From an uncultured Collinsella sp. (GTDB taxonomy: Bacteria; Actinomycetota; Coriobacteriia; Coriobacteriales; Coriobacteriaceae): DNA of 64,000 nt. The stretch covers positions 15,200 to 79,199 of the forward strand of contig UQHO01000007.1 in NCBI GenBank assembly GCA_900540995.1, given 5' to 3'. Under the pieces are notes generated by a model that worked only from the letters and a program-made list of their open reading frames with translations, made no database searches and was not told the origin of the DNA. Below are positions 32,694 to 41,499 of the stretch, piece by piece. The first letter of the stretch is position 1. Each line of letters starts with the position of its first letter. A program made the position numbers and the translations under genes.

Positions 32694-34697
32694 ATGGCTA
32701 AGTTTGACATCATCGCCGCGACCGGTTGCCCGACCGGCATTGCGCACACCTTCATGGCTAAGGAGGCGCTGGAGAAGGCAGCTGCCGAGCGCGGTCTGAC
32801 CATTAAGGTCGAGACTCATGGCCAGGTCGGTGTCGAGAACGAGCTCACCAAGAGTGAGATCGCTGGTGCCAAGGCCGTCGTCGTCGCAGCCGACAAGGAT
32901 GTCCAGGCTGAGCGTTTCGCCGGCAAGCCCATGGTTTCCGTTGGTGTTTCCAAGGCCCTGTCCGTTGAGGCCGCCGGTAAGCTGATTGACCGCGCGCTCG
33001 CCGCCAAGGGCGACGACACGGTTGCCGCTGCCGCCGATGTCGAGGACGAGGTCGAGGAGAAGGAGTCCATCGGTCACGTCATCTACAAGCACCTCATGAA
33101 CGGCGTCAGCCACATGCTGGTCTTCGTCGTTGCCGGTGGTGTTCTGACCGCCATTTCGTTCCTGTGGGGCATCACGTCCTTTGATTCGACGGCTGCCGAC
33201 TACAACAGCTTTGCCGCGATGCTCAAGATTATCGGCGGTATCGCCATGAACCTCATGGTTCCGGTGCTCTCCGCTTACATCGCCGAGTCCATCGGCAAGC
33301 GCCCGGCGCTCGTCCCCGGTTTCGTCGCCGGTATGATTGCCATCCAGGGCTTGCCTGTTAACGCCGATACCGGCATGATCGACGCCGGTGGCGCTGGTGT
33401 GGGCTTTGGCTTCCTAGGCGGCATCGTCGGCGGCTTCCTCGCTGGCTATGTCATCCTGCTGCTCGAGAAGGTTTTCTCTAAAATTCCTGCGAGCCTTAAT
33501 GGCCTGAAGGCAATCTTCCTGTATCCGCTGTGCTCTACCGCCATCGTCGGTCTGGTCATGCTTGGTATTTCCGGCCCCATGGCTGCCATTAACCAGGGCA
33601 TGATGGATTTCCTGCAGAGCCTCGGTAACTCCGGTCCGGTGATCCTTGGCCTGGCCATCGGCTGCATGTGCGCCTTTGATATGGGCGGCCCGGTCAACAA
33701 GGCTGCTTACGCTACTGGCACCTTCCTGCTCGGTACCGCTCTCGAAGCTGGCGTCGGCACCGACACCTACAACTTCGGCACCAACTTCATGGCTGCCGTC
33801 TCCGCCGCCTGCATCGTTCCGCCGCTGATCACCACCTTCGCCGTCGTCGTCGGCAAGAAGTACTTCAGCCAGGAGGATCATGACGCCGGTATCGTCAACC
33901 TCATCCTTGGTTGCACCCACATCACCGAGGGCGCCATTCCGTTCATGACCAAGAACATCTGGCCCGTCATGCCCATCATGATGCTCGGTTCCTCCATCGC
34001 TTCGATCCTGACCATCATGTTCAACGTCCACGACCCGGCGCCCCACGGTGGCTTCCTGGTCCTGCCCGTTGTCGAGAACGGTCCCCTGTGGGTCCTCGCG
34101 ATCCTCATCGGCGCCGTGGTCGGCGGCATCCTGTTCGTGGCCTTCAAGAAGTACGACTTCGAGAAGAACCAGAAGGCCGCTCCTGCCGCCAAGCCGGTTG
34201 AGGCCCCCAAGGCCGCTGCCGTCGAGGCCCCCAAGGCCGAGGCTGCCGATTTCGTCAAGGTCGAGAACGTCTTTGTCGCCGAGGACTTCGCTTCTCGTGA
34301 CGAGGCCCTGAGCTTTGTCTCCAACCAGGCCGTCAAGGCCGGTCTTGCCACCGACGCCGACGCCGTGATGAACGCATTCCTGGCTCGCGAGGCCGAAGGC
34401 ACCACGGGCATGATGGAGGGCTTCGCCATCCCGCATGCCAAGTCCGACGCCATCACCGAGGCCGCCGTCATCGTCGTCAAGGACGAGTCCGGTGTGACCG
34501 GTTGGGACACCATGGACGGCGCTCCCGTCAACGTGGCTATCGCCCTGCTCATCCCCGGTGCCCAGGCCGGTACCACGCACCTCAAGATCCTGTCCAAGGT
34601 TGCCGAGGCGCTCATGGACGAGGACTTCCGTGCCACCGTTAAGGGTTCCACCGACGCCGCCGAGATCGCCAAGACGATTAACGCCCGTCTGGTCTAA
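32694..34697 (+). CDS. fruA: PTS fructose-type permease, EIIB-EIIC-EIIA
   Basis: A 667-residue fusion that imports and phosphorylates a sugar, probably fructose. Domain IIB (1-100) has the phosphocysteine loop ATGCPTGIAHTFMA with Cys12. IIC (about 125-485) has many membrane spans with GLPVNADTGMIDAGGAGVGFG and HITEGAIPF. An Ala/Pro/Lys-rich linker leads to IIA (about 520-667) with phospho-His581 in FAIPHAKS. AAGGAGG precedes the ATG. The HPr, enzyme I and sugar-kinase genes downstream complete the route. The fructose assignment rests on family type; mannose or tagatose derivatives are possible. Confidence 0.9.
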   Translation: MAKFDIIAATGCPTGIAHTFMAKEALEKAAAERGLTIKVETHGQVGVENELTKSEIAGAKAVVVAADKDVQAERFAGKPMVSVGVSKALSVEAAGKLIDRALAAKGDDTVAAAADVEDEVEEKESIGHVIYKHLMNGVSHMLVFVVAGGVLTAISFLWGITSFDSTAADYNSFAAMLKIIGGIAMNLMVPVLSAYIAESIGKRPALVPGFVAGMIAIQGLPVNADTGMIDAGGAGVGFGFLGGIVGGFLAGYVILLLEKVFSKIPASLNGLKAIFLYPLCSTAIVGLVMLGISGPMAAINQGMMDFLQSLGNSGPVILGLAIGCMCAFDMGGPVNKAAYATGTFLLGTALEAGVGTDTYNFGTNFMAAVSAACIVPPLITTFAVVVGKKYFSQEDHDAGIVNLILGCTHITEGAIPFMTKNIWPVMPIMMLGSSIASILTIMFNVHDPAPHGGFLVLPVVENGPLWVLAILIGAVVGGILFVAFKKYDFEKNQKAAPAAKPVEAPKAAAVEAPKAEAADFVKVENVFVAEDFASRDEALSFVSNQAVKAGLATDADAVMNAFLAREAEGTTGMMEGFAIPHAKSDAITEAAVIVVKDESGVTGWDTMDGAPVNVAIALLIPGAQAGTTHLKILSKVAEALMDEDFRATVKGSTDAAEIAKTINARLV

Positions 34698-34731
34698 CCC
34701 CACGGCTAGCGATTAACATTGCCCCCTGTGC

Positions 34732-34769
34732 AAAAGGCGAGGACTCCACCAGGAGCCCCCGCCTTTTTT
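34732..34769 (+). terminator. Terminator after the PTS permease
   Basis: An imperfect stem joins AAAAGGCGAGGACTCC (34731-34746) to GGAGCCCCCGCCTTTT, ending in six T at 34764-34769. It closes the permease transcript. Confidence 0.8.
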
Positions 34770-34781
34770 CTTGCCCTCCCA

Positions 34782-34852
34782 TAAGTTGCGGTGAAATAGG
34801 GACTGTTTAACCGTTTCAACCCCAAATCCAGTCCCTATTTCACCGCAACTTA
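34782..34852. repeat. 24-bp perfect inverted repeat
   Basis: TAAGTTGCGGTGAAATAGGG plus ACTG (34782-34805) is exactly complementary to 34829-34852, with a 23-base loop. It lies between the PTS permease terminator and ptsH, in a stretch without genes. No T-run follows, so it does not look like a standard terminator. Confidence 0.9.
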
Positions 34853-34958
34853 CAGAGAGGGGCATAGAAGGTCCTACCTGTCGAGTCGTTGTCGCGGACA
34901 GATTATCAGCTAGAATTCCGTTCGGCCGATATTGCTCTGGACCGACTGAGTTTCCGCA

Positions 34959-35087
34959 GCTTGCTCGCCGTGCGGGGCGATTAAGTTTGTCGCGAGTTCC
35001 GCACGCAAAGGACAGCACTTAATGTGCTGTCCGTCTTGCGCAGGACTGTAGAGCAGCAAACTTAATCGCCCCGCACGGCGAGCAAGC
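34959..35087. repeat. 31-bp perfect inverted repeat enclosing an inner hairpin
   Basis: GCTTGCTCGCCGTGCGGGGC and the next 11 bases (34959-34989) are exactly complementary to 35057-35087. The 67-base interior has its own perfect 9-bp stem: GGACAGCAC (35010-35018) with GTGCTGTCC (35024-35032), flanked by CGCAA and TTGCG. The unit lies 139 bases before ptsH. It could be a small non-autonomous element or a long RNA hairpin in the ptsH leader. Confidence 0.9.
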
Positions 35088-35225
35088 GGCGAGCCCAGAC
35101 ATCTGTCCAACAATTCGTGTGAAACACAATGAAAAACCGTTTGATGTGAGTTAATATAAACAACGTCGTGAATCTGACTCCTGCCACATGCATGACAGGG
35201 GTTAAACACAAAAAAGGAGTCAATT

Positions 35226-35489
35226 ATGGTTTCTGAGAAGGCTACCCTCGTTAATCCTCAGGGTCTGCACATGCGTCCGGCTGGTCTGTTCGCCTCCACC
35301 ATGGGCAAGTACGCCTGTGACGTGACGGTCGTCACCCCCGAGAAGGAGGTCAACGGCAAGTCCCCGATGGCACTTATGGCTGCTGGTATCCCCTGCGGCA
35401 CCGAGGTCGAGGTCAAGTGCGACGGCGCTGACGAGGCCGAGGCTCTGGCTGCTGCCATCGAGCTCATCAAGAGCGGTCTTGGCGAGTAG
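35226..35489 (+). CDS. ptsH: Phosphocarrier protein HPr
   Basis: An 87-residue phosphate carrier between enzyme I and PTS permeases. The active His15 is in NPQGLHMRPAG. Ser46 is in VNGKSPMALMAAG, at the position that HPr kinase phosphorylates in Gram-positive carbon catabolite control. No HPr kinase gene is in this window. AAAAGGAG precedes the ATG. A terminator between it and ptsI suggests part of its message is monocistronic. Confidence 0.96.
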   Translation: MVSEKATLVNPQGLHMRPAGLFASTMGKYACDVTVVTPEKEVNGKSPMALMAAGIPCGTEVEVKCDGADEAEALAAAIELIKSGLGE

Positions 35490-35534
35490 AACTCAAACGG
35501 GTCGCATGTTGAACAACTAAGTTCATATTTGGGG

Positions 35535-35570
35535 GCGCAGCGACCTGTTGTAAGGTAGCTGCGCTCTTTT
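35535..35570 (+). terminator. Terminator between ptsH and ptsI
   Basis: GCGCAGC (35535-35541) pairs with GCTGCGC (35558-35564), with an inner ACCT/AGGT pairing, followed by TCTTTT. It could cut ptsI expression relative to HPr. Confidence 0.8.
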
Positions 35571-35616
35571 GTCATGGATATGGCAAAACGCTTTATCACA
35601 TGACACGGAGAGAGGA

Positions 35617-37326
35617 ATGGGAATGTATCAGGGAGTCAACGCTTCCGAGGGCATCGGTATCGGCACCGTCATGGTCGCCGTCGATCCCGACTTGACGTTT
35701 GAGCCGCACGAGGTTGCTGATTCGGCAGCAGAGAAGGAACGCTATCAGTCCGCTCTTTCGGTCTTCTGCGAGAAGACCCAGGCTCAGGCCGACCATATGA
35801 AGGAGACGGTGGGCGAGGCCGAGGCCGAGATCATGAGCGGACACATTGTCCTGGCTCAGGACCCGGGCATGACTGACGCCATCAACGCCGCCATTGACGG
35901 CGGTACCTGCGCCGAGCAGGCGCTCATGGACACCTCGACCATGTTTGAGAACATGTTCCTGTCCATGGACGACGAGATGTTCCGTCTGCGCGCGGCCGAC
36001 ATCGCCGACATCCGCACCGGTATTCTGGCCGAGCTGCTGGGCAAGGAGGTCGTCGACCTTTCCGTCCTGCCCGAGAACACCGTCGTTGTCGTGCACGACC
36101 TCACGCCGTCCATGACCGCCACGATCGATAAGGCCCACGTTGCCGGCATCGTCACCGAGACCGGTGGCCGCACGTCGCACTCCGCGATCATCGCGCGCGC
36201 CCTCGAGATCCCGGCTGTCCTTTCGGTTTCCAACAGCTGCACCGCACTGCGCAATGGCATGACCGTTGTCGTCGACGGTGGCAAGGGTATCGTCGAGGCC
36301 GATCCCGATGAGGAGACGCTCGCCGCTTACACTGCCAAGGCCGAGGCTTTCGCTGCCGAGAAGGCGGCTCTCGAGGCCTTCCGCGGCAAGCCGTCCGTGA
36401 CTGCCGACGGCATCAAGAAGATCATTGCCTGCAACATCGGCAACCCCGATGACGTGCCCAACGCGCTCGATCACGATGCCGAGGCTATCGGCCTGTTCCG
36501 TTCCGAGTTCCTGTTCATGGACTCTGCTGAGCTTCCTTCCGAGGAGGAGCAGTTCAACGCCTACCGTAAGGTCGCCAGCGCGCTCAAGGGCGCTCCGGTC
36601 ATCATCCGCACGCTCGATGTGGGTGGCGACAAGGAGATTCCGTACCTGCACATGGTCAAGGAAGAGAACCCCTTCATGGGCTTCCGCGCCGTGCGTTACT
36701 GCCTGGCCAACCCCGACCAGTACAAGGTCCAGCTCCGCGCCCTGCTGCGCGCCAGCGCCTTCGGTGACGTCAAGATTATGATCCCGCTCGTCACCTGCGT
36801 CGAGGAAGTCTTGGCTGTCAAGGAGCTCGTCGAGCAGTGCAAGACCGAGCTGACCGAAGAGGGTCGCAAGTTCAACGAGAACATCGAGGTCGGCATCATG
36901 GTCGAGACGCCTGCAGCCTCGCTGCTCGCTGACCGCCTGGCCGAGGTCGCCGACTTCTTCTCCATCGGCACCAACGACCTGATCGGCTACACCATGTGCG
37001 CCGACCGTGGCAACGACACCATCTCCAACCTGTACCAGGTTTACTATCCCGCCGTGCTCCGCTCGCTCAAGAACATCATCGAGAGCGGCGTGAAGGCCGG
37101 CATCATGGTCGGTATGTGCGGCGAGGCCGCTGCCGATCCGTTGCTCGAGCCGCTGCTGATCAGCTGGGGCCTGGAGGAGTTCTCGATGAGCGCTCCGTCC
37201 ATCCTGCGCGCCCGCAAGACCATCAGCCAGTGGACCAAGGCCGAGTGCGACGAGCTCGCCGAGAAGGCGCTCGCCTGCAACACCGCTGCCGAGGTCAAGG
37301 CACTGCTCGAGTCCGCAGCTCGCTAA
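35617..37326 (+). CDS. ptsI: PTS enzyme I (phosphoenolpyruvate-protein phosphotransferase)
   Basis: A 569-residue cytosolic enzyme that transfers phosphate from PEP to HPr. The phospho-His188 is in GGRTSHSAIIARALEIP. The PEP-binding barrel has LDVGGDKEIPY, GFRAVRYCL, the SIGTNDLIGYT motif, and the acid-base Cys501 in VGMCGEAAADP. GGAG lies six bases before the ATG at 35617; a second ATG two codons later is equally placed for AGAGG. The kinase genes follow after 74 bases with an intervening CCGCGTGG/CCACGCGG hairpin (37344-37373). Confidence 0.96.
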   Translation: MGMYQGVNASEGIGIGTVMVAVDPDLTFEPHEVADSAAEKERYQSALSVFCEKTQAQADHMKETVGEAEAEIMSGHIVLAQDPGMTDAINAAIDGGTCAEQALMDTSTMFENMFLSMDDEMFRLRAADIADIRTGILAELLGKEVVDLSVLPENTVVVVHDLTPSMTATIDKAHVAGIVTETGGRTSHSAIIARALEIPAVLSVSNSCTALRNGMTVVVDGGKGIVEADPDEETLAAYTAKAEAFAAEKAALEAFRGKPSVTADGIKKIIACNIGNPDDVPNALDHDAEAIGLFRSEFLFMDSAELPSEEEQFNAYRKVASALKGAPVIIRTLDVGGDKEIPYLHMVKEENPFMGFRAVRYCLANPDQYKVQLRALLRASAFGDVKIMIPLVTCVEEVLAVKELVEQCKTELTEEGRKFNENIEVGIMVETPAASLLADRLAEVADFFSIGTNDLIGYTMCADRGNDTISNLYQVYYPAVLRSLKNIIESGVKAGIMVGMCGEAAADPLLEPLLISWGLEEFSMSAPSILRARKTISQWTKAECDELAEKALACNTAAEVKALLESAAR

Positions 37327-37400
37327 TTTGGTATCAGAGGTAACCGCGTGGTTGGAATGGGCCGGCCACGCGGCCCTCACATATACAGGGGGTACTGTAA

Positions 37401-38333
37401 ATGTTCTACACGCTAACCGCTAACCCGGCTGTCGACATGACGGTTTCGAGCTCTCCGCTCGAGCCCGACGAGAACGTCCGCACCGGCTCGGCCAGCTATA
37501 CGGCTAACGGCAAGGGCCTCGACGTGTCCTTCGCCTTTAAGAAGATGGGCGTCGACACCGTCGCGCTCGGTTTCTTCGCCGGCTTCACGGGCAAGTTCAT
37601 CGTCGAGGAGGTCATGAACCTGGGTTGCCTCTGCCGCCCGGTCTGGACCGACGGTATCACGCGCATCAACACCTACGTCAACGATGGCCAGCACGAGTAC
37701 GGCATCCTGAACCCCGGTGCTCCGATCACGCCGCAGCACCAGGAGGAGCTCTACAACATCCTGGACACCGCGGGCGACCTTGAGTGCCTGATCGTCTCCG
37801 GCTCCGTGCCTCCCAAAGCTACGCCCGACTTCCTGGCTCAGGTCATGGAGCACGCTCAGGCCCGTGGCGCCGACGTCGTCCTGGACCTGTCCTCCGACAA
37901 GCTCAAGGAGCTCGCTCACAAGAAGCCGCTGCTCATTAAGCCGAACCATCACGAGATGAAGGCTATCTTCGGCGTGCCGGTCGACACCGACGACGAGGTC
38001 CGCGTTGCCATGAAGCTGGCTCACGAGGCCGGCGTCCAGAACGTGCTGCTCACCCGTGGTAGCCGCGGTGACGCTTACTTCTCCAACGGCGAGGACATCT
38101 GGTATGCCAAGCGTGAGTTCAACATCAAGCTTGTCTCTTCCGTCTGCGCCGGCGACTGCACCCTCGCTGCGTTCCTGCACAAGTGGTACAGGGATCGCGA
38201 CAACGTCGAGGAGGCCATGAAGCTCGCTATGGCCACCGGCGCCAACGTTGCCGAGTCCGTCGGCATCGGCGACTTCGGTCACGTCGACGAGTACAGCAAG
38301 CGCGTTGCTGTCCGCAAGCTCGATCGTCAGTAA
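37401..38333 (+). CDS. PfkB family sugar kinase (1-phosphofructokinase-like), copy 1
   Basis: A 310-residue kinase of the 1-phosphofructokinase/tagatose-6-phosphate kinase group. It starts MFYTLTANPAVDMTV and has the substrate loop NGKGLDVSFAFKKMG, GFFAGFTGKFI, the KPNHHEM segment, and the catalytic CAGDCTLAAF near 255, whose Asp is the base. It most likely phosphorylates the sugar phosphate delivered by the nearby PTS permease. It has GGGGG upstream of the ATG and follows ptsI. It is clearly a paralogue of the gene at 38523, with matching motifs throughout. Confidence 0.88.
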   Translation: MFYTLTANPAVDMTVSSSPLEPDENVRTGSASYTANGKGLDVSFAFKKMGVDTVALGFFAGFTGKFIVEEVMNLGCLCRPVWTDGITRINTYVNDGQHEYGILNPGAPITPQHQEELYNILDTAGDLECLIVSGSVPPKATPDFLAQVMEHAQARGADVVLDLSSDKLKELAHKKPLLIKPNHHEMKAIFGVPVDTDDEVRVAMKLAHEAGVQNVLLTRGSRGDAYFSNGEDIWYAKREFNIKLVSSVCAGDCTLAAFLHKWYRDRDNVEEAMKLAMATGANVAESVGIGDFGHVDEYSKRVAVRKLDRQ

Positions 38334-38361
38334 TCGAATCGCGACATATTCGTGCGCATGC

Positions 38362-38393
38362 GGCGCCCCGGTTTCGGCTGGGGCGCCTTTTTT
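38362..38393 (+). terminator. Terminator after PfkB copy 1
   Basis: GGCGCCCC (38362-38369) pairs with GGGGCGCC (38380-38387), followed by six T. Confidence 0.9.
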
Positions 38394-38522
38394 GTTCCGT
38401 CATTGGAGAGAGATGCTCTGCCGTACTTCATCGCTTCCACACCGTTCACCGAGTTGTCCTAGCCTTTTACCGATGGGTGGAATATACTTTCATCAACACG
38501 TTACTTCGTGAAAGGAACATTC

Positions 38523-39455
38523 ATGATTTACACGCTCACTGCAAATCCCGCCATTGACTACAACATCGCCTGCGATGGCCTTGCTGCCAACACCGTCACG
38601 CGTACCCGTAACGCCGTCTACACGCCCAACGGCAAGGGTCTCAACGTCTCGTTCACCCTCGATCACTACGGTGTCGACACCACGATCCTGGGCTTTTTCG
38701 CCGGCTTCTCGGGCGAGTTTATCGTTAAGGGCGCCGAGGCCCTGGGCGTGCCCGTCAAGCCCGTGTGGACCGACGGCATTACGCGCGTCAATGTGTTCCT
38801 CAACGCCGGCCCCGACACCGAGTACAACATGGTCAACGCCGGTGCCGCCATCAACGAGGCCAACGAGCAGGAGATGTTTGAGCTCATCGATTCGCTCGAT
38901 GACATGACCTGCCTGGTCATCAGCGGCTCGCTGCCTCCCAACACTTCCGAGGGCTTCCTGGCCGAGGTCCTGCGCCGCGTTAAGGCCAAGGGTGCTGAGT
39001 TCGTCCTCGACATCTCAAGCCATCAGCTGGCCGACCTTATTGCCATGGAGCCGCTGCTGATCAAGCCTAACGACGACGAGCTACTCGATATCTTTGGCAT
39101 TAAGGTGAGCGGTGGCGACGATGAGTCCGTCAAGGGCGCTATGGCCGAGCTGCACGCCAAGGGCGCCAAGAACGTGCTGCTGACCCTCGGTGGCGCCGGT
39201 GCGTACTTCTCCAACGGCGAGCACATCTGGTTTGCCAATCGCACCTTCGACGTCAAGCTGCTGTCGACGGTGTGCGCCGGCGATTCCTCGCTCGCTGCCT
39301 TCCTGTCCGTATGGCACGACGCTCCCGAGCGAGTCGAGGACGCCCTGCGCCTTTCGATGGCTACCGGCGCCAACGTGGTCGAGTGCCCCGGTCTGGGCGA
39401 TTTTGCCAAGGTGGACGAATATAAGAAGCACATCGAGGTTTGCCAGGTCTGCTAG
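38523..39455 (+). CDS. PfkB family sugar kinase (1-phosphofructokinase-like), copy 2
   Basis: A 310-residue paralogue of the preceding kinase: MIYTLTANPAIDYNIA, NGKGLNVSFTLDHYG, GFFAGFSGEFI, KPNDDELLDIFG, and the catalytic CAGDSSLAAF. AAAGGAA lies before the ATG at 38523. It has its own terminators on both sides and so may be expressed separately from copy 1. The two copies probably act on different or overlapping phosphosugars; sequence does not say which. Confidence 0.88.
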   Translation: MIYTLTANPAIDYNIACDGLAANTVTRTRNAVYTPNGKGLNVSFTLDHYGVDTTILGFFAGFSGEFIVKGAEALGVPVKPVWTDGITRVNVFLNAGPDTEYNMVNAGAAINEANEQEMFELIDSLDDMTCLVISGSLPPNTSEGFLAEVLRRVKAKGAEFVLDISSHQLADLIAMEPLLIKPNDDELLDIFGIKVSGGDDESVKGAMAELHAKGAKNVLLTLGGAGAYFSNGEHIWFANRTFDVKLLSTVCAGDSSLAAFLSVWHDAPERVEDALRLSMATGANVVECPGLGDFAKVDEYKKHIEVCQVC

Positions 39456-39478
39456 CAGCATCGATACGTCGTTGCCGA

Positions 39479-39515
39479 ACACCCGCTTTGGATTACCAAG
39501 GCGGGTGTTTTTTTG
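39479..39515 (+). terminator. Terminator after PfkB copy 2
   Basis: ACACCCGCTTTGG (39479-39491) pairs, with one mismatch, with CCAAGGCGGGTGT, followed by a run of T. Confidence 0.85.
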
Positions 39516-39651
39516 CGCGCTGAACGTATGTGGCGTCTGCTGTCTTGTTTTATCTAATCGACGACGCGATTGCGTGTGCGCGCTTTCTTGTTTCTTGTTA
39601 GACTTCTTGAGAACCATCGATTAACGCTCACAAGTGCAGGAGGCCATAGGC

Positions 39652-41046
39652 ATGTGCAATGTTTCGCTCAACGGTACTCAACCGTCCGATGCGTCCCTGC
39701 GCGTCCTGTGCGCGCTTGAGGCGGCTGGTCTTGAGGCTTGGTACGTGGGCGGTTGGGTGCGCGACGCCCTGATGGGTTGCCCCAGCCACGATGTTGATAT
39801 GTGCTGTAGCGGCCTGTGGCAGGAGTCCAAGGTGGCGCTCGAGGCCGCTGGTATCGCGGTCGTGGAGTCGGGCATTAAATTTGGCGGAATCACGGCTATT
39901 TCCGATGGCGAGCGTATCGAAGTCACCACGTACCGTCTGGATGGCTTTTACACCGATGGTCGCCATCCCCAGAGTGTGGAGCGTGCCGCCTCGCTCGAGG
40001 ACGATCTGGCGCGCCGCGACTTTACCGTCAACGCTATGGCATGGCATCCCGAGCGCGGGCTTGTCGACCGCTACGACGGCCAGGGTGACTTGGAGCGCAA
40101 GCTGATTCGCGCTGTCGGCGATCCCAAGCGTCGCTTTAACGAGGACGCCCTGCGCATGTTGCGTGCGGTGCGCTTTGCCTGCCGCCTGGACTTTATGATT
40201 GAGCCCGAGACTAAGCGCGCGCTTGCCGAGTGCGCGCCGCTGCTCGACGCCGTGGCGCGCGAGCGTGTGGGTATTGAGCTTGAGGGCATTCTTTCGACCG
40301 GTCATGGGGGAGATGCGATGCTGCGCTACCCCGAGCTCATCTGTGCCGCCGTGCCCGAGCTGGCAGCGGGTCGCGGCTTTGATCAGCGAAGTGTCTATCA
40401 TGCGTTTAACGTTTACGAGCATATCGCCCGTGTGCTGACGGTGGCAGGGGAGCTTGCGCTGTGCGACGGCGTCGCGCCCTCGTCGAGCCTTATGTGGGCG
40501 GCGTTTTTGCACGATGTGTCCAAGCCCGATTGTTTCACGGTCGATCACGCCGGCAGCGGACACTTCTACGGTCATCCCGAGCTCGGCGCCAAGAAAGCGC
40601 GCGTCATTATGGATCGCCTGTCGCTCTCGCACGACCTGGTGCGCGACGTGTGCCTGCTCATCAAATATCACGACAAGTCGCTGCGCCCAGAGCGCTCCTG
40701 CCTGCTCAATATGATGCGCGCGCTTTCGGGCGAGGGCGTCGATACGTCGCGTCTGATTGACGAGCTCATGGATCTTAAGCGTGCCGACACGCTCGGTAAG
40801 GCCCCGTCGTGCTTCTATTACGTTGAGACGATTGAGGAGATGCGCGCGATGGCGTACGAGCTGCTGAAGGCGGGGGAGCCCTATACGCTCAAGATGCTCG
40901 CCATCAACGGCGGCGACCTGATCCGTGCCGGAGTCAAGCCCGGGCCGGAACTGGGGCAGCTACTCAACTCCGCCCTCGACGCCGTGATCGAAGACAACAT
41001 CCCCAACGAGCGCGAAGCTCTTTTGGTCCATCTCAACTTGAATTAG
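39652..41046 (+). CDS. cca: CCA tRNA nucleotidyltransferase with HD domain
   Basis: A 464-residue class II nucleotidyltransferase that builds or repairs tRNA 3' CCA ends. It shows YVGGWVRDALMG with the metal Asp pair in HDVDMCCSG (about 45-53), the RRDFTVNAMAW motif, and the neck RRFNEDALRMLRAVRFACRL. A C-terminal HD phosphohydrolase domain is seen in HAFNVYEHIA and FLHDVSKPD. AGGAGG lies eight bases before the ATG. The two tRNA-Glu genes directly downstream already encode CCA, so repair is a plausible role. Confidence 0.92.
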   Translation: MCNVSLNGTQPSDASLRVLCALEAAGLEAWYVGGWVRDALMGCPSHDVDMCCSGLWQESKVALEAAGIAVVESGIKFGGITAISDGERIEVTTYRLDGFYTDGRHPQSVERAASLEDDLARRDFTVNAMAWHPERGLVDRYDGQGDLERKLIRAVGDPKRRFNEDALRMLRAVRFACRLDFMIEPETKRALAECAPLLDAVARERVGIELEGILSTGHGGDAMLRYPELICAAVPELAAGRGFDQRSVYHAFNVYEHIARVLTVAGELALCDGVAPSSSLMWAAFLHDVSKPDCFTVDHAGSGHFYGHPELGAKKARVIMDRLSLSHDLVRDVCLLIKYHDKSLRPERSCLLNMMRALSGEGVDTSRLIDELMDLKRADTLGKAPSCFYYVETIEEMRAMAYELLKAGEPYTLKMLAINGGDLIRAGVKPGPELGQLLNSALDAVIEDNIPNEREALLVHLNLN

Positions 41047-41110
41047 CTACCCAGTTTACCTGTGTGTTCCATAACCTGCCGACAATTTTTCGGCAATTTG
41101 GAATTTCTTC

Positions 41111-41139
41111 TTGCGTTGATGTTTTTTGTCCCGTAATAT
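41111..41139 (+). promoter_or_regulatory. Promoter of the tRNA-Glu pair
   Basis: TTGCGT (41111-41116) and TAATAT (41134-41139) are 17 bases apart, and the first tRNA starts 35 bases after the -10. Confidence 0.55.
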
Positions 41140-41173
41140 ATTTCCTCGCAGCACGGCAGTGCAGATGTCATGT

Positions 41174-41250
41174 GGCCCGTTCGTCTAGCGGTTTAGGACG
41201 CCGCCCTCTCAAGGCGGAGATCACCAGTTCGAATCTGGTACGGGCTACCA
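41174..41250 (+). tRNA. tRNA-Glu (CTC), copy 1
   Basis: A full cloverleaf: acceptor GGCCCGT/ACGGGCT (first pair G-U), D arm with TAGCGGTTTAGGA, and anticodon stem CCGCC/GGCGG with anticodon CTC at 41208-41210. The T arm is ACCAG-TTCGAAT-CTGGT, the discriminator is A, and CCA is encoded. It is identical to the copy 99 bases downstream. Confidence 0.96.
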
Positions 41251-41272
41251 CTTCTTTTCTGCTGAGCCCTAT

Positions 41273-41349
41273 GGCCCGTTCGTCTAGCGGTTTAGGACGC
41301 CGCCCTCTCAAGGCGGAGATCACCAGTTCGAATCTGGTACGGGCTACCA
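41273..41349 (+). tRNA. tRNA-Glu (CTC), copy 2
   Basis: The sequence is identical to copy 1 over all 77 bases, including the encoded CCA. A spacer of 22 bases separates the two. A terminator follows, so the pair is probably one transcript. Confidence 0.96.
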
Positions 41350-41359
41350 CGCATCTGAT

Positions 41360-41391
41360 ACCCGGACTTCCCATGGAAGGCCGGGTTTTTT
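41360..41391 (+). terminator. Terminator of the tRNA-Glu transcript
   Basis: CCCGGACTTCC (41361-41371) pairs, with one bulge, with GGAAGGCCGGG (41375-41385), followed by six T. Confidence 0.85.
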
Positions 41392-41499
41392 ATTTTCAAA
41401 CAACCGTCTGCAATTCCCATTTGAACCAGAGCTTTGCGTTCTGCTTATGGTCCTTGCGGGTACAATATCCAAGATATTTTGACTGTTAGAAGGAGTCTC

